A DNA stretch of 64,000 nt. Origin: Carnegiea gigantea (lineage: Eukaryota > Streptophyta > Magnoliopsida > Caryophyllales > Cactaceae). A program made the translations under genes and the position numbers. The notes beneath the pieces were generated by a model. It did not search any database, had not been told where the DNA came from, and saw only the letters and a list, made by a program, of their open reading frames with translations. The DNA lies in the NCBI GenBank assembly GCA_029747015.1, contig JAKOGI010001343.1:186001-250000 (forward strand), read 5' to 3'. Positions 55,237-64,000 of the stretch are shown here, piece by piece; position 1 is the first letter of the stretch, and each line of letters opens with the position of its first letter.

Positions 55237-55792
55237 AATAAGAGTGCATGCTTCTAAAAGCATGTAATTATTTGTCTTCTATTACAACAAAAAAGCTCCG
55301 AACTTTTAGGATTCACAACATATAATATAACTTGTGTATGAGTCTTTATCGCTTTATCCAACGTTTAATTGGAATAATAATCATTGAGCTCTGGAATATC
55401 AATGGATTAGACTGTATAATCGCCCATTAGAGCCAAAAAGTTTCTCAAGTGAAATCTGCATCCCCAACCTGTCAGCACGGACTAATATCCTAAAAACTTC
55501 ATGTCGTTGCACAAGAGGCGCTTGACAGGATGAGTTTATAGCGAACAAAAAAATATCACTACAGGTATAATTTTCAGCCCGAACGACTAATGGGATTATT
55601 TTTTTACAAAAATAATTCAAAAATTTTACTGATTAAACTTATTCAAATTTTATTAAAAACGAAAATTTTCATAATCTTTCTTAATTGGATTGTGCCGACT
55701 TTATAGCAATGGGAAACCACAAATATGTGTTCGACCATATGAACAATAGGAGCTACTATCCCTATCAAAATGAGTAGTTTATTTCAAATTAA

Positions 55793-55794
<2 letters not shown>

Positions 55795-55852
<58 letters not shown>
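55795..55852. repeat. (TA)n microsatellite
   Basis: About 27 uninterrupted TA units. Confidence 0.97.
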
Positions 55853-55855
<3 letters not shown>

Positions 55856-56140
55856 GAAAGGTATGTAAGTATGTAAGAAATACAACTTAAGAAGCCATTC
55901 TTTCAAGGGTTATTCATAGATTATTCTCATAGAAGATACGAAATAGGTCCCTATGAGGAACCTTATCCTATAATACTATGGAATATAAGGAAAGACCATA
56001 CTTAACCAATCAATCTACTGCACAATTCCCTTACCTAAAAATATGAGTGATAATAACATTGTTACAAAATTGTAAATAAATAGTAATATCTTGTATCAAA
56101 ACTTGGATCTTCCACGGTGCTTAAATACGCAAATTATTAC
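55853..56140. other. Intergenic, nothing recognised
   Basis: AT-rich spacer between the (TA)n run and the hairpin-bounded CTCACTAAA element. Confidence 0.4.
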
Positions 56141-57920
56141 GTACAATCGGGTGGACAACTCAATTGTCCACGGGCCCACCAACAGTAGTTTTAAGTCCTC
56201 CAACTGCTGAGCCCTGATCAAATTTTTTTTAAAAAAAAATTCACGCTCCTCAATTTTTTGAAATCGTGGTTTTCATTCTCTCCATTGTTCGATTACTTTT
56301 CGCTGTTTCGATTGCTTTAGTGTTCAGCAATTATTGAATGATAGGGTTTGATCTTAATGTTGCTATTGATGTTGAATCTTCATCAAACGGAATTGTTCGT
56401 CAAGCTTGATAGCGTTTTTTCGATCTCTATTTTTGTTTTCAGAATTGGAAGTTGTGTTCGTTAGTCTTGCGTTTTGATGAGTTAATTTTCAAATTTTCGA
56501 ACGGGATTGCATTCGTTGCATGTAAATTTTGGTTTGTGACATGCGAAAAATGATAGCTCACCTTCATGAGTTATGTGCTCACTAAATATAGTCGTTGGCT
56601 CACTAGAGGTATACATTTAACTCACTATAAAAGATATATTGTCCTGTGCTGCAAAGCAGTTTTTTGCTCATTAAAAGAAACGTCTGGCTCAGTAGGATTG
56701 ATCTGTGTGCTCACTGATATTGCATTATAGCTCACCACAAATGTTATTGTTGTTTTTTCAGATGATATTTTCATTATTGCTATGTACATATGAGAAACAA
56801 CAACTCACCAATGTGAGTTATGTGCTCACTAAATATACCCGTTGGCTCACTAAAGAAATATATTTAGCTCACTTGTATTAAACTTGTATTCAGCAATCAT
56901 GAATCAGTTATCTGCTCATCAAATGTAATCACTATAATTAATCTTGTGCCTAATACGGAAAACAATAGCTCACTATAAAAAATTTGTTATCTTGCACTAC
57001 ATTTTGTAACTCACCAAATATCTATCATGGCTCACTAAATAAATAGCATAACTCACTAAAAAGAATAGTATAGATAGCCAGCAAATAATATTGTAAAATT
57101 CTTGAGTTATGTTACAGTTCAATCATTTTTTACTATGACATAAGAATTTTTGTATTATATTTTGTGAGTATAATAGAAATGTGGTGAATTAATTAAATAT
57201 AGTCCAACTCACTAAATAAATGCCATAACTCACTAAATATATGGCATAACTCACTATAAAAATATAGACAATTAGAATATAGTTTAGTAAGTTTCAGATG
57301 AATAATAACATTTTCTTAGTACAATAGCACATTATAATAAGTTATATAGTACTTTTACTAAGTGAAACCTATGGTAAATAAGATGCATTGTTTGATCTAG
57401 TCGCTCACTAAAAGTATGTATTAGCTCACTAAAATTGTTTCTCAACTCACTAAGTATTGTAGTGAGCTATACATTTTTAGCGAGCTGAAATTCAATTGTA
57501 CAACTTCTTCTGTACAACCAGTTGTATGACATAACAATTCAGTAAATAAATATCACAGTTCACTAAAAAAATATAGACAACTAGAATACGGTTAAGTAAG
57601 TTTCATATTCACAATAATATTTTTTTAGTACAATAGCACACTTAATAAACTATATAGTATTTTTACTAAGTGAAAGTTCGGTACATAAGATACATTAGTT
57701 TCTGTACGTATGTCTGCTCACTAAAGGTACGTATTAGCTCACCAAAACTGTGTCTCAGCTCACTAAAATATTTTAGTGAGCTATACATTATTTTTAGTGA
57801 GCGAAATTGGATATACAGTAGCATATTTTAGTGAGTTATAGGGGTTTTTTAGTGAGTCGAAATCTGATAGTTTTCTTTGTGGGCCCGGTTGTACAATTGT
57901 ATTTGTACAACCGGGTGGAC
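56141..57920. mobile_element. Hairpin-bounded element with ~30 CTCACTAAA-like motifs, unknown family
   Basis: Bounded by GTACAATCGGGTGGAC (56141) and GTACAACCGGGTGGAC (57905), a direct repeat with one mismatch. Next to each is a hairpin: arms GTGGACAA/TTGTCCAC at 56151-56171 and CCGGTTGTACAA/TTGTACAACCGG at 57885-57914. The inner sides carry inverted GGGCCCAC (56172) and GTGGGCCC (57879). Between about 56555 and 57855 lie about thirty copies of GCTCACTAAA or close variants. They are almost all in plus orientation until about 57460, then mixed with reverse-oriented TTTAGTGAG. Part is a tandem duplication of ~310 bp. No coding frame is seen. The type is unknown. Confidence 0.55.
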
Positions 57921-60796
57921 GATATAACAACTGGCTTAAATATGACCCTGAACTGTTTGGATAAGTATTTTGTTGTTTTCTTCAATGTGAAAATTAATAA
58001 ATATTTCATATAATGCTTACTTTAATATCATTTCTCATTGCTGTTACTTTTGCTATGAACGTACAGATACATGAGAAATATTTGTGCTGACAGATGACAA
58101 CTCCCCAACAATTTGCAAATTAAAAGTGGGGTATCATCCCTTGAAACAGAGCCTTGAATGCAAACTGTGAAGGCCACCAGTGGTGATTCAACCGCAAACA
58201 ACAACTGAGGAGTGGACACCTAAAAAAAAAACTTTAAAAAAAAAAGGAAAAAACTTCCTCTCCCTGTTTTTGTGGATTTGATTGCCGCTACTATAAATTG
58301 GGGAAAACAGTCATTAAGATTTTCGGTCCCTCGGAGCAGAAAATACCTACTGTGGAGAGTGGAGCATTGGGAATGAAACGCTGGCCTTTCATACCGTGGA
58401 CTGCCTCAACTTTATCATGATATGCACATTATTAAAACAGAAACTTTTTTATTGTGCTAGTAATAAATAATATTGTACTATTTCACAATAAATAAATTAA
58501 TGAATGAATAAAAAATGCAATATGTACACAATCATAAGGAGATGTCAAAATGATAATTTCATTTCATCAATTTAAGTGAATGATATGGATGAATTAGTCA
58601 TTAATTTGTTTTAATTTAAAAGGTCTTTGAAATTTGATACCGAATGGTCATATTTTAAATTTTATCTATATTAACCATATATTTGTTTACAAAGAAAATA
58701 ATTAAAAAGTTATAAATAAATAATTATATGCCCGGCTATAGCTTAGATAACTCTTGTATGCGAAGCGTGGTCATATGTTTTCTGCTAAACATGATATGTC
58801 GTCATAAAGTCTATAAACTATCATTTGCCAACACATGTTAATTTAAAACTTTAAAATAACTAATACTCATTTCCTTATAATATTAATAAGGTTTCATATT
58901 CGAATATAGTGTGGAAAAAATTTATAATAAGAAAATTCTTATTCTCATCGGCTAGTATATTAATTAACTTTAATGAAATGAATTAACAATTATCCAGGAA
59001 AAAAAAAAGAAGAAAAAAGTCAGGGCAAGGATCATCTTAACTGTCACATCACGATATATGATATTATTATAAATTAAACCGACTCTAATTGGTCTTAATG
59101 AATTATTATGTTGGGAACAGAAAAGCCTGATGAGCCGAGCAGATGTTGACAGGCCGAAAACCACCTCAATTAAAAAAATCTTCTCCTGTGTCTTTTCACC
59201 GGCGCAACGGCAATCTCAAAGATTCGCTGCCAAAAATTGTACTGCAAAAATTATGCTACTGGAAAAAGATCCGTCCTTTGCAAATTGCGACTCTGTCTAA
59301 TTTTTTCTTTTTCTTTTATACAAAGGAGGCTCTGATTTTAATATATGAGCCCCCAACATATAATTTAACATGGTGAGTGCAAATGGTTATCTTCAACAAG
59401 TTGCGATCATGAAATTAGCGCTCTGAATTTTTAGTCTTTTTTACTGGTAATAATCCAATTTTTAGAAACTAGCCAATGATGTGCTGAATTCGGGGAGGAG
59501 ATCGAACGTAGAGGTTTGGTCTTTGTTTAATCCGGATTATTAGGAGTCAAAAGGTTGAAAGTTCGAAGTGTCGGGGTTTATTTTTTAAGGTTAGAATATA
59601 AATTATTACAAGCCATACTTGGTATTCAGGTATTTCAGGGACGAGTTGGTGATCGAAATCTCTGCTAAGTCATAGGGTATCCCCTAATCTTTAGCTTCTT
59701 TTTGATAAGGTTTTTCCACGTAGTATTTTTTTTAAAACAAGAACAAGAATGGTTTCTAAACTCCCAAAATTCAGATTATTAAAATTCAAAAATTCTTTTT
59801 TTTTTTCTTGTTAGAATAATAAATTTTCATTGCAAATCAATCTAAATTGCACAGCAAGTTCAATCTTTAGATTTATAGATGACCTATCTTTCAGGAAGGA
59901 TTGTCGTTTGTGAATGTATTGCAAACAATATGTATCATACTCTTCAGAACACATACTCTCAAAGGTCACATCAGTAAATATATATTAAAAAATTAATATA
60001 TAGCAAATACACATGTGAAAATAATATATATGTGGGCAATAAGAGCATGTACTCTGAAAGGCTGGAAGTGCAAAAGAAATTGTAATAGGTTCGGATTTCT
60101 TTTTCTTTTTTTTTTTCATCCTATTCTCAACAGAGGAATAGTTAACTAGAGTTTTTTTTTAATTTGCATCACATAATAATTTTCAAAAAACTCATGAGCA
60201 GCGCATCAAATCCTTAATAAAAAATAGCCCAAAAACCTGGGGAGAGACAAAAATATAAGTTTTCAGAAAACTTAAAAGTCAAAGTATGATACTACGTATA
60301 TATTTGCATATGTTTATTTTGTGATCTAACTCAAATAAGTAGTCAACTACGTAAACTGTCGCTAAACAATGTCTGAATAACGATTGTTGGTAATCATATA
60401 ATTAATAACCAATAAAATAAAAAAGAAGCAATATGTATTTCCAATTTTGTTTGATTAAGACTAGGAATCAACAAATTTTGTCTCACTTAACATTATTATT
60501 GTTTGCTCAATTTCGAAAACACACGTGGTCAGATCCTATGAAAATCAAGAAAATGCAGAAAATTGAGCTGTGATTCATGCTTGAAGGGGGGGGGGGGAAT
60601 TACGACAAGCTTCTAATTAACCCCTTAAAATTCTAATAAATGTACATGTATTAATAAACATATCCCTTAATTTAACCTAAATTTTTTTTGCTGTGACTTT
60701 TTAGAGATATTTGTGCAAACTTCACCGTGATAATTAAGTGCATTATTTTGATTTTAATTTTGGAACTTACAAACTAGAATTAAAATCAATTCTTAC
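57921..60796. other. Intergenic, no gene recognised
   Basis: AT-rich spacer with homopolymer tracts. Short frames (for example 58028-58219 and 59143-59376) show no domain. I see no confident transposon ends. Confidence 0.45.
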
Positions 60797-61385
60797 TGTT
60801 AGAATTTATGGCCCAAAATCTCGAGTATCGGCACAGGAAGTCCATGCGGCACAGACACGGGCGTGCCAAGACGAAGAGCCGAAGACGGAGCAAACAGCAA
60901 AGTGGCACGGGGGTGCCGTGCCACGTGGCACGGTCGTGCCCCGGCTAATTTTTTGCCGCCTTGTTTTGGCGGCTAAGGTTTGGCATAGAGGGTGTTTTTC
61001 TCTGCGGCGGATGGGGCTTTTCCAAGGGGGGAAAACCCTATTTTTCAGACCCTATATAAAGAGGGTCAAGCCCAGGATCTAAAATAACTTCAGTACTCAT
61101 AAACACATTGAGAGGTAAAAGTAGTTTGCGAGAGATTACAATAGAGAGAGATTATAAGTCTGCTCTTAGATCGAATCACTGAGTTGATTGTGATCGTGGT
61201 GTACTTTCCTGCTCATAGTGGATTGTTTTGGTGCTGTCGCCGTCCGTGGTTTTTCCCCACATTGGGTTTTCCACGTTAAATCTCTTGTCTTCTTATTTCT
61301 GTTTTCTGTTATTCACTTGAATTTTGAATCTCTAACTCATCCTATCGCTTCCGCTATTATTGTTGCTCTAATATTATTCCTAACA
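60797..61385 (+). mobile_element. Solo LTR, Copia-like, 589 bp
   Basis: Starts TGTTAGAATTTATGGCCC and ends ATTCCTAACA. The flanks CTTAC (60792-60796) and TTTAC (61386-61390) match at 4 of 5 bases as a target duplication. It contains a TATA box TATATAAA (61053-61060) and GC-rich inverted motifs ACACGGGCGTGCC (about 60855) and GGCACGGTCGTGCC (60927-60940). No primer site or coding region adjoins, so it is a solo LTR left by recombination. Its start resembles the truncated Copia LTR at 15468. The open frames inside are not genes. Confidence 0.8.
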
Positions 61386-61930
61386 TTTACGTTTAGAAAT
61401 GAAAAATTTAAGCTCCCTTTTGCTTGATAATTAATGATTTTATTAGTAATAGCTGAATAAAATAAAAATTTATCAAATAAATTAAAAAACCCAACTTAAG
61501 GGGAAATATCGTTTAATACTAGACATAATGCAGTGAAGAAATTAAATCGTGTTATAGTTATTTTTCTTTTTTTTCCAATTTTTTTGGGTGTCTTTTCTCA
61601 CTTCTCTTAGCGAGTACTAAAAATAAATTGGCGCCAAAAAGTATGCATACCTTCTTTTTTTTTTTTTTTAAATCACTAGAATGCATACTTAACCTAACAA
61701 TGCAACAATCAATGAGCGTATGATAAATACTAACTCATCATACCCACACAAAAAAAGTAATTCATTGTTGAAAAATAGACTAAGGGGCCTACCATGTTAT
61801 GGGCACATGCAATGACCGTCCTTGGCGGTCCATATCTTCCCACATCATTTCTTATCAGCCATTACCAGCACATAATTTATCTCTATTTATTTTGTGGTTC
61901 TAACGCTTCCCCCCCCCCCCCCATCCCCTT

Positions 61931-61968
<38 letters not shown>

Positions 61969-62006
61969 TGCACACACACACTCATATATATGTATATATA
62001 TATACA
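61386..62006. other. Spacer with (TA)n(CA)n microsatellite at 61931-62004
   Basis: AT-rich sequence with a C14-type run at about 61909-61922, followed by TA and CA dinucleotide repeats that abut the 3' end of the minus-strand LINE. The repeat may have grown from the LINE tail region. Confidence 0.6.
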
Positions 62007-64000
62007 CAACAACAATATCACCACCACCTCCCAGTATGAGTTCTGCTTTTACGGGGTCTTGAGAGATCCAACTGTAGGCAACCTTACCTTTACCGGCATT
62101 ACTATCCGTAGACAAGCTGATTCCAACAGACCCACAAAAACGGATTTTGTGAAAATATTTCATAGAAGAAAGTTTTTATGAAAGCATTTAATGGAGAAAA
62201 TTAAAGCCACATAGCAAGGAATGACTAAGATAAATTAAAAGGATAAGTTGCTGAAACTATGAAACGCAAGAACAATATACCAGAGGAAAGTAATATACCT
62301 TAACAATCAGAGGTAAGCAAACGCTGTCTCTTCCCAGAAGAAAGTACTACCTGCATGCGAAAACGACATACAAAAAAAAAAAAAACCACTACCAGCACTA
62401 AGCGACTGCAACCAAAAGACAACTATGGGGTCGACTTTCTACGATCTAAGATCTTAATCCTATCCCGCTATAACCTCCTATCCTGAGCCAGGTCCTCCGT
62501 CACCCCTACAATTTTCAAATCCTCTCTAATCACCTCGTCCAGACTCTTCTTTGGTTGACCCCTCTCTCTTTTGCCTTCGGAGATATTGATCATCTCACAT
62601 CTCCTCACTGGAGCGTCCACACTCCTCCTTTTCACATGGTCAAACCATCGGAATCTTATTTCTCTCATCTTATCTTCGATAGGAGTTACTTTAGCTAAGT
62701 CCCAGATTATTCCATTCCTAATTCTGTCTATTCTCGTAAAACCACACATCCACCTAATCATTCTCATCTCTGCCACCATCAACCTTTGAACCTGCGTCTT
62801 TTTTAGAGGTCAACATTCCGATCTATAGAGAACAGCCGGTCTAACTACCATATGATAGACTTTGCCTTTCAATCCTAGGGACAATCTCTTATGATACAGT
62901 ACACTTGAGGTATACTTCCATTTTTGCCAACCCACTTTTATTCGCTGGTTAATATCTTCATCAATATCCCCATTTTACTGAATGATCGAGCCTAGATACT
63001 TAAACTTATCGACTTTAGGTATCGACCTCCCATCCAGGGTGACTTCTCCCCCCGCGTCTACCCTTCCACTGAAACAGCAATGAAGGTATTCCGTTTTCGA
63101 TCTACTTACTCTAAAACGTCTAACTTCCAGCGTATGCCTCCATCGCTCCAACTTGTCATTAATTCCCTGTCTGGTCTCATCAATAAGAACAATGTCATCG
63201 ACAAATAGCATACACTATGGTATCGCATTTTGAATTCCTCTTGTAAGTTCATCCATAACTAGAGTGAAAAAAAAAGGGCTTAAGGCGGAACCCTGATGCA
63301 GACCCATACCAACGACGAAGTCATTGGTGACACCTCCTGGCGTCCTAATACTCGTCCTACCTCACTCGTACATATCCTTAATAACTCGAATATATAAGGG
63401 TGACACTCCTTTTTTTCCAAGCATCTCCATAACACTTCACGCGGAACTCTATCATATGCTTTTTTCGGGTCAATGAACGCCATATGAAGATCCACCTTTC
63501 TATCTCTGTACAAACTCATGAACCTTCTAAGGAGGCAAATCGTCTCTATGGTTGACCTACCTGGCATAAAACCAAATTGATTCTCCGAAATCGAAACATC
63601 CTTCGCAACCTTCTCTCAATCACCCGCTCCCATAATTTCATAGTGTGGTTGAGCAACTTTATACCCCTAAAATTATTACAATCTTGAATATCACCTTTGT
63701 TCTTGTACAGAGGGATGATTGTACTAGACCTTCATTCTCTGGGCATCTTAACGGTCCTAAAAATAACATTGAACAGCTCCGTTAGCTACTCTAATCCTTC
63801 TTCACCCAAACACTTCCATACTTCCACCGGTATCTGATGTGTACCCTCTATCTTCCTATTGGTCATCTTCTTTAAGGCCTCTTTAATCTCATCCTTGGTG
63901 ATATGACCATCCATTCGCGGATCAGGTCGCCTCTCACTACACTCTCTGTCCCTACGACAGGACTCTTCCAACTCTTTCCCACTAAGGAGTTTGAAAAAGT
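62007..64000 (-). mobile_element. RTE-type LINE, 3' part, running off the window edge
   Basis: Read on the minus strand, from high to low coordinates. 63971-63786 is the pre-RT region with ITKDEIKEALKKM. RT follows with FIDPKKAYDRVPREVLW (about 63480), GLHQGSALSPFFF (about 63300) and catalytic [13 protein letters not shown] (about 63200), then [10 protein letters not shown] and [13 protein letters not shown]. The C-terminal part has REIRFRWFDHVKRRS, RGQPKKSLDEVIREDL and DLAQDRRL (62468). The 3' UTR ends in GGTGGTGGTGATATTGTTGTTG at 62028-62007. Frameshifts and stops break it. The same family as 12385-13195. The 5' end lies beyond 64000. Confidence 0.85.

Noticed and set aside
55000..55263. 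Three overlapping reverse frames rich in Tyr-Ile and Val-Cys
   Set aside because: Products of TA/CA dinucleotide repeats.
56141..57920. CRISPR-like array
   Set aside because: The repeated CTCACTAAA motif is short, irregularly spaced and changes orientation, and this is plant nuclear DNA.
60738..61427. Two plus-strand frames of 114 and 69 codons
   Set aside because: They lie in the solo LTR (TGTTAG...CCTAACA with near-matching flanks).

Overview
This is a window of plant nuclear DNA, almost certainly from a eudicot. It has two ordinary host genes with plant-specific architecture: an ATL-type RING-H2 ubiquitin ligase and a group I bZIP factor with introns. The rest is AT-rich spacer and layered plant transposons: Copia, CRM-like Gypsy, Helitron, RTE LINE, PIF/Harbinger, MITEs and an endogenous pararetrovirus. 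I cannot name the species.

Layout. 0.2-1.0 kb: a decayed LINE-type zinc finger plus RNase H. 1.8-7.9 kb: a decayed endogenous caulimovirid with tRNA-Met primer site, coat-like, movement-like, protease, RT and RNase H regions, and promoter/poly(A) region. 9.4-10.3 kb: ATL RING-H2 gene (minus strand). 12.4-13.2 kb: RTE LINE 3' end. 13.8-16.2 kb: a compound element with three short LTRs, a captured Copia RT/RNase H fragment and outer GTTAT target-site duplications. 18.5-23.5 kb: a full-length but broken Copia element with two LTRs. 24.5-25.3 kb: TTCGGG-rich repeat and a Tourist-like MITE.

26.6-44.7 kb is a three-level nest. A MITE appears to be split by a Helitron (26792-44529, minus strand) that encodes a broken Rep/helicase and an intron-containing RPA-like gene. 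The Helitron is split in turn by a young Gypsy element (32424-39270, minus strand) with about 99% identical LTRs and one uninterrupted gag-pol frame. The Gypsy sits exactly at the splice donor of a Helitron intron. Its target-site duplication regenerates the donor on the exon side.

45.1-46.3 kb: modular repeats. 46.65-50.25 kb: four-exon bZIP gene (plus strand). 51.5-52.3 kb: PIF/Harbinger relic with TTA duplications. 52.9-53.2 kb: a second Helitron 3' end. 54.6-55.0 kb: MITE with TAA duplications. 55.0-55.9 kb: microsatellites. 56.1-57.9 kb: an unusual element bounded by hairpins and carrying about thirty CTCACTAAA-like motifs. 60.8-61.4 kb: solo LTR. 62.0-64.0 kb: a second RTE LINE (minus strand) running off the window.

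The ATL and bZIP genes show no functional link. The Gypsy polyprotein is the only transposon frame that looks intact. Intron boundaries were read by eye from GT/AG sites and frame continuity, without transcript data.
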